64,000 bases of DNA from Pseudomonas fluorescens (GTDB taxonomy: Bacteria; Pseudomonadota; Gammaproteobacteria; Pseudomonadales; Pseudomonadaceae), in NCBI RefSeq assembly GCF_001623525.1, contig NZ_CP015225.1, positions 558,001 to 622,000 on the forward strand. The letters are read 5' to 3'. Below are positions 37,581-46,869 of this stretch, piece after piece. Each line of letters starts with the position of its first letter. Within the stretch, counting starts at the first letter, position 1. A program made the translations under genes and the position numbers. A model generated the notes under the pieces. It did no database searches. It saw nothing but the letters and a program-made list of their open reading frames with translations, and was not told the DNA's origin.

Positions 37581-39185
37581 ATGGCGACAGACGGATCTCT
37601 GGCGGGGGCGGTGCCGGCCTCGGTACCTGAGACAAACAGCACGGCGCGCTGGCTGACGCCGACCTTGCAGAGTCTCGCCCTGGCATTGCTGCTGTGCGGC
37701 ATGGCCTTGGGCGGCTGGTCGCTGTACCTGGGCCTGCCGCTGGTCATGCTCATCGTCTGGTTGCCGCGCCTGCGTTCGCGCGTGGCCGCGGCGCCCGCAC
37801 CCGCGACCGACACACTGGCCGAGCTGACCCGCGACCTGTCCTACACCACCAGCCATAATGCGCTGTCGGCGGCCGGCGTCGCCTATTCGGTCAAGCAATT
37901 GGCTGGCAAGGTCCAGTCGCAACTCGATGCGGCGGCGCAAATCGTCAGCAATGCCGAATCGATGATCGCCACCGAGCAAGCCACTTCGCAACTCAGCCAG
38001 CAAGCCCTGGGTGCCGCCAGCGAGGCCCATCGCAGCAGTGTGGCCGGGCGCAGCGAGCTGGTGGAATCCATCAGCCGCATGCACCAGCTCAGCCAGCGCG
38101 CAAACGACAGCCGTGAGTTGATCGAGGCCTTGAGTGTGCGCAGCGATGAAATCCAGCGGGTCAGCCTGGTGATTCAGTCGATCGCCAGCCAGACCAACCT
38201 GCTGGCACTGAACGCGGCCATCGAGGCCGCGCGGGCCGGTGAGCATGGCCGTGGGTTCGCGGTGGTGGCCGATGAGGTCCGTGGCCTGGCCGGGCGCACG
38301 GCGGCGGCGACCGGCGAGGTCGGGGTGATGGTGGCCGACATCCAGCAGCGCACCGCCCAGGTGGTGGAGCAGATCCGTCAACTGGCCGCTGACCTGGACA
38401 TTGGCGTGCAGCAGGTCGAGCACACCGGCCAACACCTGGAAAACATCGCCCGGCTCGCCGCCGGCGTCGAAACCCAGGTCAGCGCCATCGCCGAAGGCAC
38501 CGACACCAATCGCGAACAACTCGACAGCCTGTTCCACGCCATCGAGCAGATGCGCGGCGACCTGTCCATCAGCGACCAGCAGACCCAGCGCCTGGCCGAA
38601 GCGGCGGTGCAAATGGAAGGCCAGGCCGAAACCATCAGCGAACGCCTGGCCCAAGTGGGCCTCGACGATTATCACCAACGGGTCTATGACCTGGCACGGG
38701 AAGGGGCGAGCCAGATCGCCGCGCAGTTCGAAGCGGACATCGACCAGGGCCGTGTCAGCCTGGAGGATCTGTTCGACCGTAATTACCAGCCCATCCCCAA
38801 CACCCAGCCCGCCAAATACCAGACCCGTTTCGACCGCTATACCGATCAGGTGTTGCCGGCGATCCAGGAACCCTTGCTGGCCCGGCACGAGGGTCTGGTG
38901 TTCGCGATTGCCTGCACTCAGCAGGGCTACGTGCCCACCCATAACAAGGTCTTCAGCCAGCCATTGACCGGCGATCCACAGGTGGACACGCTCAATAACC
39001 GGACCAAACGCAAGTTCTCCGACCGCACCGGGATTCGCTGCGGCAGCCATCAACAGCCGGTGTTGCTGCAGACCTACACCCGCGACACGGGAGAACTGAT
39101 GCACGATCTCTCCGTGCCGATCATGCTCAAGGGGCGTCACTGGGGTGGTTTGCGCCTGGGCTACAAGCCCGAGAAGCCGCGCTAG
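37581..39185 (+). CDS. Methyl-accepting chemotaxis protein with C-terminal domain
   Basis: A 534-residue chemoreceptor. A hydrophobic pair (about 27-62, [20 protein letters not shown] then VMLIVWLP) anchors it with almost no periplasmic domain. The cytoplasmic helical region ends in the signalling hairpin [24 protein letters not shown] tip ([24 protein letters not shown] around 200-224, then [18 protein letters not shown]). After the signalling domain comes an extra region of about 150 residues (from [20 protein letters not shown] to the end) that is unlike the usual short tail and may be the sensor. ATG 37581 is used; a GTG nine bases upstream is possible. Confidence 0.87.
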   Translation: MATDGSLAGAVPASVPETNSTARWLTPTLQSLALALLLCGMALGGWSLYLGLPLVMLIVWLPRLRSRVAAAPAPATDTLAELTRDLSYTTSHNALSAAGVAYSVKQLAGKVQSQLDAAAQIVSNAESMIATEQATSQLSQQALGAASEAHRSSVAGRSELVESISRMHQLSQRANDSRELIEALSVRSDEIQRVSLVIQSIASQTNLLALNAAIEAARAGEHGRGFAVVADEVRGLAGRTAAATGEVGVMVADIQQRTAQVVEQIRQLAADLDIGVQQVEHTGQHLENIARLAAGVETQVSAIAEGTDTNREQLDSLFHAIEQMRGDLSISDQQTQRLAEAAVQMEGQAETISERLAQVGLDDYHQRVYDLAREGASQIAAQFEADIDQGRVSLEDLFDRNYQPIPNTQPAKYQTRFDRYTDQVLPAIQEPLLARHEGLVFAIACTQQGYVPTHNKVFSQPLTGDPQVDTLNNRTKRKFSDRTGIRCGSHQQPVLLQTYTRDTGELMHDLSVPIMLKGRHWGGLRLGYKPEKPR

Positions 39186-39189
39186 GCCC

Positions 39190-39327
39190 TGTGGCGAGGG
39201 AGCTTGCTCCCGCTGGGCTGCGCAGCAGCCCCAAAAAGCTGGATGCAGCCAGCAGCCGGAGACACGAGCCGGCAGTACTCCGGGGCGACTGCTGCGCAGT
39301 CGGGCGGGAGCAAGCTCCCTCGCCACA
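39190..39327. repeat. REP-pair intergenic palindrome (type A)
   Basis: Arms TGTGGCGAGGGAGCTTGCTC and GAGCAAGCTCCCTCGCCACA around GGGCTGCGCAGCAGCCC and GACTGCTGCGCAGTC stems, between the convergent chemoreceptor and DUF2789 genes. Just after it, AAAGTCCTGGCTGCTA is present twice in direct orientation (about 39350 and 39386). Confidence 0.88.
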
Positions 39328-39399
39328 AGAGCTTGTCTTGTACTTAGCTAAAAGTCCTGGCTGCTACAGGTGCCTTGCCACAGCCAAAAGTCCTGGCTG

Positions 39400-39636
39400 C
39401 TATTTACCGTCGTGCAGCCGCACATTCAACTGATCCACCAGCACCGCCTCTTCGCCGTCGGCGAGCAGCCATTCGCGCAGCAAGTCTTTCTGCTGGTCCG
39501 ACCAGAAATCGGCCTCCACCAGCTTGATCTCCGGGGTCAGTGGGTGTGCCACGATGAAATCGTCGATGGCTTTGCCGTCCGAAGGCAGGCCGAGTTGGTC
39601 GAACAGGGTGCTGAGTTCGTGCGAAGGCTGTTCCAT
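39400..39636 (-). CDS. DUF2789 small protein
   Basis: A 78-residue acidic protein, MEQPSHELSTLFDQLGLPSD then KAIDDFIVAHPLTPEIKLVE and ADFWSDQQKDLLREWLLADG. This is the full pattern of DUF2789, a small helical family in proteobacteria with no assigned function. The start is preceded by a GGAGAA ribosome site. No operon partner is obvious. Confidence 0.85.
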   Translation of the reverse strand: MEQPSHELSTLFDQLGLPSDGKAIDDFIVAHPLTPEIKLVEADFWSDQQKDLLREWLLADGEEAVLVDQLNVRLHDGK

Positions 39637-39723
39637 GGGGTTCTCCTTTGGGCGGGCGCCGTCATGGCGCCTCGGTTGCTTCCCTTTATCTGAGGCAAGC
39701 GCTGGTCAGGAGTTCGATCGGAC

Positions 39724-39969
39724 TCAGGCTTTCAAGGCCCCTTCATCCACTGCGGCTTTCAGCGCCCTGGCGGCTTCCCGGGCGGCCTCGGCAGCGATTT
39801 CCGCGGTCTTGAACCAGCGATCTTTTTCCACTTGGTGCCAACTGACCGTGGTCAGGGGCGGTTTGGCGCGCATCACGATGACGGCCTGGAACTCGCCTTC
39901 GACCTCTCTGGCTTCGCCCCGGATAAAAAATTCGCCGATATCAAATTCCGTCACGTCGCGCCTTCTCAA
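39724..39969 (-). CDS. Small hypothetical protein
   Basis: An 81-residue protein with a beta-rich N-terminal half (EFDIGEFFIRGEAREVEGEF, QAVIVMRAKPP) and an alanine-rich helical tail (AEIAAEAAREAARALKAAVD). No named family is recognised, though the composition and reading frame look genuine. 87 bases separate it from the DUF2789 gene, transcribed in the same direction. No signal peptide or membrane segment. Confidence 0.65.
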   Translation of the reverse strand: MRRRDVTEFDIGEFFIRGEAREVEGEFQAVIVMRAKPPLTTVSWHQVEKDRWFKTAEIAAEAAREAARALKAAVDEGALKA

Positions 39970-40083
39970 AAGTCATGGTGTGGGTGCGCGATCCGTCAAT
40001 GGGTGACGGTCTTCGCGGGCAGGCAGTATGGCAGCAGTTGCCTGTCGGCGGCTGAGTTAAGTCATGAAGGGGCGCATATGAGC

Positions 40084-40320
40084 TCAGGCACTTCGTTCCA
40101 GACGCCTGGCCAGGTGGCAGGCCTCGTTATGATCGGTGCGGAATCCTCTTACACGTCCAGTGGATGTTTCCTCAATATGGAAAAAGCACTTGCCGGCCAG
40201 GACGACCCGGTAACGCGGTTGAATCAACGAGACAGGCAGGCAGTCGACCCTGTCGAACGTGTCGGATGTCTCCACGACACAAGGGGCTTCAGGTTGGATC
40301 AGGGTTGTGAAAGTAGCCAT
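40084..40320 (-). CDS. Small hypothetical protein
   Basis: A 78-residue protein from ATG 40320, chosen because AAGGA precedes it at the right distance; the open frame continues 29 codons upstream without a ribosome site. Sequence: MATFTTLIQPEAPCVVETSD ... PRYRVVLAGKCFFHIEETST ... HNEACHLARRLERSA. It looks like a compact beta-sheet domain with three cysteines. No family is recognised. Confidence 0.6.
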   Translation of the reverse strand: MATFTTLIQPEAPCVVETSDTFDRVDCLPVSLIQPRYRVVLAGKCFFHIEETSTGRVRGFRTDHNEACHLARRLERSA

Positions 40321-40725
40321 GTGAATTCCTTTTCTATGGTTTACCGACGAATTGCCGAGCAGTTTGGGTAGTCTCCACGCCTCTGGCTGCTCTAGAATCG
40401 GCAGCACCGTGTGGACGGCTTGCCTATCTAAAGCAATTTTTTTTGGGCTCGATGTCAGAAAAATGCTTTTTTAAGTGAGAAATTTCCCTAAAGTTAGTAG
40501 TCCCATCTTTTCCGATGCTCAGAGTGGCTTTTTCCTTCAGCCTCTGGCGACCCCCCGGGAAAGACGGCGAGAGCGGCAACCTATAGTCTGCTCTCGGCCC
40601 GGGACAGGGCGCGCCGTTCACTTCGAATTTCAGTTACAGGTCCATTACGACGTTACAGTCGGCACGGGTTCTCGTGGTCCGTCCTTTCCGAAGGGCGGGC
40701 CGTTTTCAACGATGGGGATGTTTCC
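40321..40725. other. Intergenic region with an attenuator-like hairpin
   Basis: 405 bases between divergent genes with no credible CDS. It must hold two promoters. The only strong element seen is the hairpin at 40676-40706. Confidence 0.5.
40676..40706 (+). terminator. Terminator-like hairpin just before a gene start (possible attenuator)
   Basis: GGTCCGTCCTT pairs with AAGGGCGGGCC (11 pairs including two G-U in RNA) around a TCCG loop and is followed by GTTTTC. It ends about 20 bases before the TTG start at 40726, in the leader of that gene. Confidence 0.55.
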
Positions 40726-41196
40726 TTGGCAGTAAGTAATCTCGACATGCATGCGTTATTCGTACTTGGTGACCTGCGGGCAAAACTGGTCAAACTCTTC
40801 CAGTCACGTTTCGTCTACATCACCGAGCAGACCGCCGAAGGTATTTATGTCGCCGAAATCGATACCGAGTCGGCCCTGGTGGTCGATGACAAGCCCAGGC
40901 TCGAACTCAAGGTTGGTGATCATTTTCGCGCAGCGGTATTGCCCAGCCGCGAAGGTGGCAAGTTTGAAATCCGCTTTCGCGAAATCAAGCTGACGGTCTA
41001 TGGCCTCGGTGATTACGCCTTCGTCACGACCCCCGCTGGTCAGGCAATCCTGTTCAAGGAAGGCCACAGCGTGGTGACCGTGTTTGCGGCCAACGAACAA
41101 CTGCAAGAAGGCTTGACCAAGACCCTAAAGGCGGTCACCGCCAAGGCCGCCAAGTGGCGCAAGGGCGAACTGGTGACGTTCAAGGCCAGCGAGTGA
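40726..41196 (+). CDS. Conserved-looking hypothetical protein (possible TTG start)
   Basis: A 156-residue soluble protein: ALFVLGDLRAKLVKLFQSRF, then beta-rich YITEQTAEGIYVAEIDTESA, FEIRFREIKLTVYGLGDYAF, and a lysine-rich C-terminal tail (LKAVTAKAAKWRKGELVTFK). No family is recognised. TTG 40726 has GGGGA at good distance; the alternative ATG 40747 (MHALFVLG) has no ribosome site but would lose only seven residues. Preceded by a terminator-like hairpin, hinting at leader control. Confidence 0.68.
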   Translation: MAVSNLDMHALFVLGDLRAKLVKLFQSRFVYITEQTAEGIYVAEIDTESALVVDDKPRLELKVGDHFRAAVLPSREGGKFEIRFREIKLTVYGLGDYAFVTTPAGQAILFKEGHSVVTVFAANEQLQEGLTKTLKAVTAKAAKWRKGELVTFKASE

Positions 41197-41367
41197 GGCG
41201 GGCAGTGCCAGTGAGCGCGGGGGCCTCGGTCGCCCTGGACCGGTTACAGTTTTAACGAGATATCGCTGGAACCTCGGCTACAGTCAATTGACTGAACTAT
41301 TCAGAGGCTTGCGTTCGGTGACGCAGGGCCGTTCAGCCATTGCTGTGTTTGGTACGAGGTTAAAAGC

Positions 41368-42378
41368 ATGAAACGAGTTCGACAGTGGCTGGCTGCCTGG
41401 GCCACCTTCACTGTGTTGGTTTCGCCATTCCCGACGTTGGCCGCGTCAGCGCCGATCCACTTTGCCGACTTGAACTGGGAAAGTGGCAGCCTGATCACCG
41501 ATATCCTGCGGATCATCGTCGAAAAAGGCTACGGGTTGCAGACCGACACATTGCCGGGCACCACCATTACCCTGGAAACCGCCCTGGCCAATAACGACAT
41601 CCAGGTGATCGGCGAGGAATGGGCCGGTCGCAGCCCGGTGTGGGTCAAGGCCGAGGCCGAAGGCAAGGTGGTCGCCTTGGGTGATACGGTCAAAGGCGCG
41701 ACGGAAGGTTGGTGGGTGCCCGAATACGTCATCAAGGGGGATCCGGCCAAGGGCATCAAGCCCCTGGCGCCGGACCTGCGCAGTGTCGAGGACCTGGCGC
41801 GCTACAAGCATGTGTTCAAGGACCCGGAGAGCCCCGACAAGGGCCGCTTCCTCAACAGCCCCATTGGCTGGACCTCCGAGGTGGTCAACAAACAGAAGCT
41901 CAAGGCGTATGGCCTGTCTGACAGCTACGTGAATTTTCGCAGCGGTTCGGGGGCGGCGCTGGATGCGGAAATCAGCTCGACGATCCGCCGGGGCAAGCCG
42001 ATTCTGTTTTATTACTGGTCGCCCACGCCACTGCTCGGGCGCTTCAAGCTGGTGCAGTTGCAAGAGCCGCCGTTCGATGCCGAGGCCTGGAAAACCCTGA
42101 CCGACGCCGATAACCCCAACCCGAAGCCGACCCGCTCACTGGCCTCGAAACTGTCGATTGGCGTATCTGCGCCGTTCCAGAAGCAATACCCGGACATTGC
42201 CGAGTTCTTCAGCAAGGTCGATTTGCCCATCGAGCCGTTGAACAAGGCCCTGGCCGACATGAGTGAGAAACGCATCCCACCCCGTGAAGCCGCCGAGGCG
42301 TTCCTCAAGGCACATCCGCAGGTGTGGCAGGCCTGGCTGCCCAAGGAAGTGGCAGATAAGGTCTCCGCGGGCCTGTAG
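41368..42378 (+). CDS. Glycine betaine/choline-type ABC substrate-binding protein (ProX/OpuAC family)
   Basis: A 336-residue periplasmic protein. A signal peptide (MKRVRQWLAAWATFTVLVSP ... PTLAASA, cleavage near 26) is clear. Family landmarks: FADLNWESGSLITDILRIIV at the N-lobe and GWWVPEYVIKGDPAKGI for the aromatic pocket, with GRFLNSPIGWTSEVV and PILFYYWSPTPLLGRFKLVQ in the later lobes. It resembles ProX/OpuAC-like binders of quaternary amines, but no permease or ATPase gene lies beside it, so it may partner an importer elsewhere. Single gene; the ligand is inferred from fold only. Confidence 0.87.
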   Translation: MKRVRQWLAAWATFTVLVSPFPTLAASAPIHFADLNWESGSLITDILRIIVEKGYGLQTDTLPGTTITLETALANNDIQVIGEEWAGRSPVWVKAEAEGKVVALGDTVKGATEGWWVPEYVIKGDPAKGIKPLAPDLRSVEDLARYKHVFKDPESPDKGRFLNSPIGWTSEVVNKQKLKAYGLSDSYVNFRSGSGAALDAEISSTIRRGKPILFYYWSPTPLLGRFKLVQLQEPPFDAEAWKTLTDADNPNPKPTRSLASKLSIGVSAPFQKQYPDIAEFFSKVDLPIEPLNKALADMSEKRIPPREAAEAFLKAHPQVWQAWLPKEVADKVSAGL

Positions 42379-42518
42379 GAGGGCTCGCGCGCCAGCAGGT
42401 TGAACTCTTGATCCTGGGCAATGAGTCATTCGCTGGAAACTGGCAACCTACGCCCGTCCAGCGAAATGCCAAATTCCAGCTAGGATGATTGTTCAACTCT
42501 TTTCAGGAGGCTGGCGAG

Positions 42519-42956
42519 ATGACGCTTGTGTTGGCTCGGTCGCTGGTCGCAGTGTTTGCGACCATCAGCTTGATTCATATGTATTGGGCCCTGGGTGGGC
42601 GGTGGGCGGCCAAGGCAGTGGTGCCTCAGGTGCCGGTGAAGCAGGGGGAGGCGCTGCGACCGGCGTTCGATCCCTCAGGCTGGTTGACCTTGCTGGTGGC
42701 CCTGGCCCTGCTGATGGTGGCGCTGCTGGTCTGCCTGCGGGTCGGCCTGCTAGCGCAGCCGGTCACTCATCGGGCGTTGCAGTGGCTGATCAGCGCGATT
42801 GCCTTGCTGATGTTCGCCCGGGCCATTGGCGAGTCGGAGCTGGTGGGTTTCTTCAAGGAGGTCAAGGGCTCGACCTTCGCCAGGCTCGATACCTGGGTTT
42901 ATTCACCGTTGTGCGTGGTGCTTGGGGCCGGGTTGCTGGCAGTGGCCTGGGCCTGA
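42519..42956 (+). CDS. DUF3995 membrane protein
   Basis: A 145-residue inner-membrane protein with four hydrophobic helices: ARSLVAVFATISLIHMYWAL (about 5-24), LTLLVALALLMVALLVCLRV, RALQWLISAIALLMFARAIG and YSPLCVVLGAGLLAVAWA. The first helix HMYWALGG and the last GE..GFFK ... DTWVYSPLC pattern fit DUF3995. AGGAGG precedes ATG 42519 by eight bases, which decides it over an upstream ATG. Function unknown. Confidence 0.82.
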   Translation: MTLVLARSLVAVFATISLIHMYWALGGRWAAKAVVPQVPVKQGEALRPAFDPSGWLTLLVALALLMVALLVCLRVGLLAQPVTHRALQWLISAIALLMFARAIGESELVGFFKEVKGSTFARLDTWVYSPLCVVLGAGLLAVAWA

Positions 42957-42985
42957 CTGGCAGCGCAGTGGGTACACAGCCTGCT

Positions 42986-43864
42986 TTTTGTGGCGAGGGA
43001 GCTTGCTCCCGCTGGAGGGCGTAGCCCTCCCAAAAAGCTGAACACCAGTCAGCCTGACACACCGAGGTGACAGGTCTCAGGGCTGCTGCGCAGCCCAGCG
43101 GGAGCAAGCTCCCTCGCCACAAAAGCTGTGCCGGCTCGAGATATCGGTCAGTCGTTTCGGCGGCTGCTTACTTCCGCCGGCACATCATCCCCGGCCATGC
43201 GCTTGCGGAACAACGCCGCCCGGGCCAGCAGCAGGGTGGTCACCGGGACGGTGATGGACAGCAGGATCGGTATCAGCCTTTTGTGACGAGGGAGCTTGCT
43301 CCCGCTGGAGGGCGCAGCCCTCCCAAAAAGCTGAACACCAGTCAGCCTGACACACCGAGGTGACAGGTCTCAGGGCTGCTGCGCAGCCCAGCGGGAGCAA
43401 GCTCCCTCGCCACAAAAGCTGTGCCGGCTCGAGATATCGGTCAGTCGTTCCGGCGGCTGCTCACCTCCGCCGGCACATCATCCCCGGCCATGCGCTTGCG
43501 GAACAACGCCGCCCGGGCCAGCAGCAGGGTGGTCACCGGGACGGTGATGGACAACAGGATCGGTATCAGCCTTTTGTGGCGAGGGAGCTTGCTCCCGCTG
43601 GAGGGCGCAGCCCTCCCAAAAAGCTGAACACCAGTCAGCCTGACACACCGAGGTGACAGGTCTCAGGGCTGCTGCGCAGCCCAGCGGGAGCAAGCTCCCT
43701 CGCCACAAAAGCTGTGCCGGCTCGAGATATCGGTCAGTCGTTTCGGCGACTGCTCACTTCCGCCGGCACATCATCCCCGGCCATGCGCTTGCGAAACAAC
43801 GCCGCTCGGGCCAGCAGCAGGGTGGTCACCGGGACGGTGATGGACAACAGGATCGGTATCAGCC
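42986..43864. repeat. Three tandem 293-base units: REP pair plus mnhG tail
   Basis: Units 42986-43278, 43279-43571 and 43572-43864 repeat at an exact 293-base period. Each has a type A REP pair (TGTGGCGAGGGAGCTTGCTC / GAGCAAGCTCCCTCGCCACA) followed by 131 bases identical, apart from a few substitutions, to the 3' end of mnhG. Only the third unit continues into the full gene. The first two are dead gene tails. The second unit's left arm starts TGTGACGAGG, one substitution from the others. Confidence 0.95.
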
Positions 43865-44087
43865 AGGCGTGCAACACCGGCCCGGATTTGAGCGCCGAAA
43901 AGTACACGATCGAAGCCAGTGCCACGCACCAGGCCCCCAGCGTGGATGCCAGGGCCGGCGGGTGCATGCGCTGGAAGTAGTCCTTCAAGCGCACCAGGCC
44001 GATCGCTCCGATCAAGGCGAAGAGGCCGCTGAGCACCAGCAGGATCGCCACCGGGATTTCCACCCACATCGACAATTCGCCGGTCAT
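43734..44087 (-). CDS. mnhG: Multisubunit Na+(K+)/H+ antiporter subunit G
   Basis: A 117-residue MnhG/MrpG/PhaG subunit with three membrane helices: EIPVAILLVLSGLFALIGAI (about 8-27), a middle segment with ALASTLGAWCVALASIVYFS, and WLIPILLSITVPVTTLLLAR. GLVRLKDYFQRMHPPALAST is the family signature loop. It is the last gene of the antiporter operon and overlaps mnhF by four bases. Its 3' 131 bases are present twice more downstream in tandem with REP pairs. Confidence 0.92.
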   Translation of the reverse strand: MTGELSMWVEIPVAILLVLSGLFALIGAIGLVRLKDYFQRMHPPALASTLGAWCVALASIVYFSALKSGPVLHAWLIPILLSITVPVTTLLLARAALFRKRMAGDDVPAEVSSRRND

Positions 44088-44362
44088 TCGATCACCTCGC
44101 CACGCAACAGGAACTTGGCCAAGGCAAACGAGCCGACAAAGCCGAACAGGGCGATCAGCAGGGCTGCCTCGAAATAGGTGTCACTGGCATAACGGATGCC
44201 CAGCACCAGCATCATCAGCATCGCCACGATGTACAGATAGTCCAGGGCCAGTACCCGGTCCTGGGCCGACGGGCCCTTGAACAACCGCAGCAGGGTCAAC
44301 ACCATCGCCAGGGAGAACAGGAACAGGCTCAACAGGATCGCATTGGACAGCAAGGGGCTCAT
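44084..44362 (-). CDS. mnhF: Multisubunit Na+(K+)/H+ antiporter subunit F
   Basis: A 92-residue MnhF/MrpF/PhaF subunit with three membrane helices (LSNAILLSLFLFSLAMVLTL; YIVAMLMMLVLGIRYA; FEAALLIALFGFVGSFALAK) and the family motif LFKGPSAQDRVLALDYL. Overlaps mnhE (ATGA) and mnhG, so translation is coupled. Part of the proton-driven monovalent cation exporter in the inner membrane. Confidence 0.92.
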   Translation of the reverse strand: MSPLLSNAILLSLFLFSLAMVLTLLRLFKGPSAQDRVLALDYLYIVAMLMMLVLGIRYASDTYFEAALLIALFGFVGSFALAKFLLRGEVIE

Positions 44363-44847
44363 TGGAAAATCTCCATCAACGGGCGCTCGTAGGTGGCCTT
44401 GAAATGCGCGATGAATGACGCTTCGTCCTCCAGATCGAACACATGCATCAACAGGATGCTGCGGTCCAGGGCCAGTTCCGACCAGACCGTCCCCGGAATC
44501 ACCGTGGTGATCATCGACAGCGCGGCCAGTCCATTGGCGTCGTGCAGGTCCAGCGGCACCTTGATGAACCGCGAGCGAGGCGGGCGGCGCCCGGCGTTCA
44601 GCACACCCCAGGCCACCGCCACGTTGGACACCAGCACATCACGGCCCACCAGCAGGAACAAGCGCAACACCACCCACGGCCGGCGGATACGGATGGGCCG
44701 TGGGCGCAACGGGCGCATCATCAACGGGGCCAGGAAGCCCAGCGCAGCGCCGAGCAGCAGATGGCCGGCGCTGACGGACACGTTCAACACCAGCCACAGC
44801 AACCACAACGCCAGGGACAACCACGGGGCGGGAAACAGGCGCTTCAT
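44359..44847 (-). CDS. mnhE: Multisubunit Na+(K+)/H+ antiporter subunit E
   Basis: A 162-residue MnhE/MrpE/PhaE subunit. N-terminal hydrophobic helices (LSLALWLLWLVLNVSVSAGH, LLLGAALGFLAPLMM) precede the signature LALDRSILLMHVFDLEDEAS and a soluble tail. TVIPGTVWSELALD is the conserved loop. ATG 44847 is chosen; the frame is open further upstream but overlaps mnhD coding sequence. Overlaps mnhD stop by four bases. Confidence 0.92.
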   Translation of the reverse strand: MKRLFPAPWLSLALWLLWLVLNVSVSAGHLLLGAALGFLAPLMMRPLRPRPIRIRRPWVVLRLFLLVGRDVLVSNVAVAWGVLNAGRRPPRSRFIKVPLDLHDANGLAALSMITTVIPGTVWSELALDRSILLMHVFDLEDEASFIAHFKATYERPLMEIFQ

Positions 44848-46529
44848 GGCTGCACCTCCTGCAACGCGGCGCGGGTCTCTGGGTTGGGCACGGCGCGGGT
44901 GGCGAGTACCGACATCACGTAATGTTCCGGGGTGTTCAGCGCATCGGCAGCGGATTGGGTGTAGCGCAGCAACGGCTCGGCCTTGAAAGTCAGGGCGATG
45001 CCCAGGCCCAGCAGCACGATGATTGGCAGGCATTCGAACGGCCGCAGCAATGGCGAGGGTCGCTCCTGCGGCGTCCAGAAGCGCTGGATGCCCAGGCGCG
45101 AGAAGGCGATCAACGAGGCCAGCCCCGACAGGATCAATAACACCAACAAGCCCCAGGCCTGGTTCGACAGCGATGCCCCGGCGCTGGCGCCGAGCCCCTG
45201 GGGATTGAGCAGGGCGCTGAGCAGGCTCAGCTTGCCGATGAACCCCGACAACGGCGGCATGCCGATAATCAACAGCGCACAGAAGATAAAGCTCAAGCCA
45301 AGGAAGGCCATGGTCCAGGGAATTACTTGCCCGACCACGGCTTTCTGCTCGTCATCGAGGTTGATGCCCTTGGGCGGTTCCAGCGATTCCATCGGCCGTG
45401 GCAAGGTGTCCAGGTCATCGTCCAGGGCCTGTTCATTGGCCGAGCGCGAACGCTCGATCAGCTCGGCCAGCAAGAACAGCGCGCAGAGCGCCAGGGTCGA
45501 ACTCACCAGGTAAAACAGCGCTGCGCCCACCAGGTTGGGTTGGGCGAAGCCGATGGCCGACAACAGGATCCCGGCCGAGACCAGGATGCTCAGGCTCGCC
45601 ATGCGCTCCAGGCGTTGGGCCGCGAGAATGGCGATGGCAGCGCAGACGATGGTCGCCATGCCGCCGTAGACCAGCCAGTCGGCACCGTAATACGCCGAGG
45701 CGCCGGCTTGGCCGGAGAACAGCAACGTCCACAGGCGCAGGATCGTGTAGACGCCGACCTTGGTCATGATCGCAAACAGTGCCGCCACCGGTGCGCTGGC
45801 GGCGCTGTAGGCCGGCACCAGCCAGAAGTTCAGCGGCCACATGCCGGCCTTGGCCAGGAACGCCACTGCAAGGATGCCTGCCCCGGCGTGCAGCAAGCCG
45901 CGGTCGGCCTCCGGCACCAGCGGGATTTTCAGGGCCAGGTCGGCCATGTTCAAGGTGCCGGTGACGCCATAGATCAGCGCTGCGCCAATCAGGAACAACG
46001 ACGAGGCCAGCAGATTGATGGAAATGTAATGCAGGCCCGACGACACCCGCGCCCGGCCCGAACCGTGCAGCATCAAGCCGTAGGAGGCCGCCAGCAATAC
46101 CTCGAAGAACACGAACAGGTTGAACAGGTCCGCTGTCAGGAAGGCGCCGTAGAGGCCCATCAACTGGATCTGGAACAGCGCGTGGAAGCTCGCACCGGCG
46201 CCGTGCCAGCGGGCCGTGGCGAAGAGCAGGGCGCAGACGCCGATGATGCCGGTCAGCACCAGCATCAGCGCCGACAGGCGATCGACCACCAGCACAATGC
46301 CGAACGGCGCTTGCCAGTTGCCCGGCAGGTACACGCCGATGGAGGCGGGCAGGGTCTGGTCCTGGGTCCAGTACAGCAACAGCACGGCGATGCCCAGGCC
46401 CAGCAGACTGGAAAGCAGGTTGATCCGCGCCTTGAGCGGGCGGTGTTTCTCGCCCAGCATCAACATCAGCGCGGCGGTCAGCAGCGGCAGCAGGATGGGC
46501 GCGGCGATCAGATGAGGCGTCAACATCAT
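44844..46529 (-). CDS. mnhD: Multisubunit Na+(K+)/H+ antiporter subunit D
   Basis: A 561-residue NuoN/NuoL-like subunit with about 14 membrane helices. It contains the proton-channel segments AKAGMWPLNFWLVPAYSAA and ALFAIMTKVGVYTILR with the conserved lysines seen in MrpD and complex I antiporter subunits, and GMPPLSGFIGKLSLL near the C-terminus. The start is an ATGATG doublet; 46529 is used, 46526 is equally possible. It overlaps the end of mnhC. Confidence 0.93.
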   Translation of the reverse strand: MMLTPHLIAAPILLPLLTAALMLMLGEKHRPLKARINLLSSLLGLGIAVLLLYWTQDQTLPASIGVYLPGNWQAPFGIVLVVDRLSALMLVLTGIIGVCALLFATARWHGAGASFHALFQIQLMGLYGAFLTADLFNLFVFFEVLLAASYGLMLHGSGRARVSSGLHYISINLLASSLFLIGAALIYGVTGTLNMADLALKIPLVPEADRGLLHAGAGILAVAFLAKAGMWPLNFWLVPAYSAASAPVAALFAIMTKVGVYTILRLWTLLFSGQAGASAYYGADWLVYGGMATIVCAAIAILAAQRLERMASLSILVSAGILLSAIGFAQPNLVGAALFYLVSSTLALCALFLLAELIERSRSANEQALDDDLDTLPRPMESLEPPKGINLDDEQKAVVGQVIPWTMAFLGLSFIFCALLIIGMPPLSGFIGKLSLLSALLNPQGLGASAGASLSNQAWGLLVLLILSGLASLIAFSRLGIQRFWTPQERPSPLLRPFECLPIIVLLGLGIALTFKAEPLLRYTQSAADALNTPEHYVMSVLATRAVPNPETRAALQEVQP

Positions 46530-46869
46530 TCCTTGGGCTCCCGGCCGTCCACGTGGTCGGTGCCGGTCAGGCCCCGGGACGCCAGCAGCACCACCAGGAA
46601 CAGCGCGGTCATGGCGAAGCTGATCACGATGGCGGTCAGCACCAGTGCCTGGGGCAGTGGGTCGGTGTAGTGCAGCAGGTCCTGGGGTACGCCATCCTTG
46701 ATGATCGGCTCCTTGCCGATGAACAGGCTGCCCATGCTGAAGATGAACAGGTTGACGCCATAGGACAGTAGGCACAGGCCCATGACCACCTGGAAGGTCC
46801 GTGGCCGCAAGATCAACCAGACCCCGGAGGCGGCCAGTACGCCGATTGCGATTGCGATGACTTCTTCCA

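Noticed and set aside
42986..43864. Regular repeat spacing suggestive of a CRISPR array
   Set aside because: Units are 293 bases and contain gene tails plus REP pairs, with no short repeat-spacer pattern and no cas genes.
45327..46670. A 447-codon plus-strand open frame inside the antiporter region
   Set aside because: Antisense to mnhD and the intact operon; no domain pattern.
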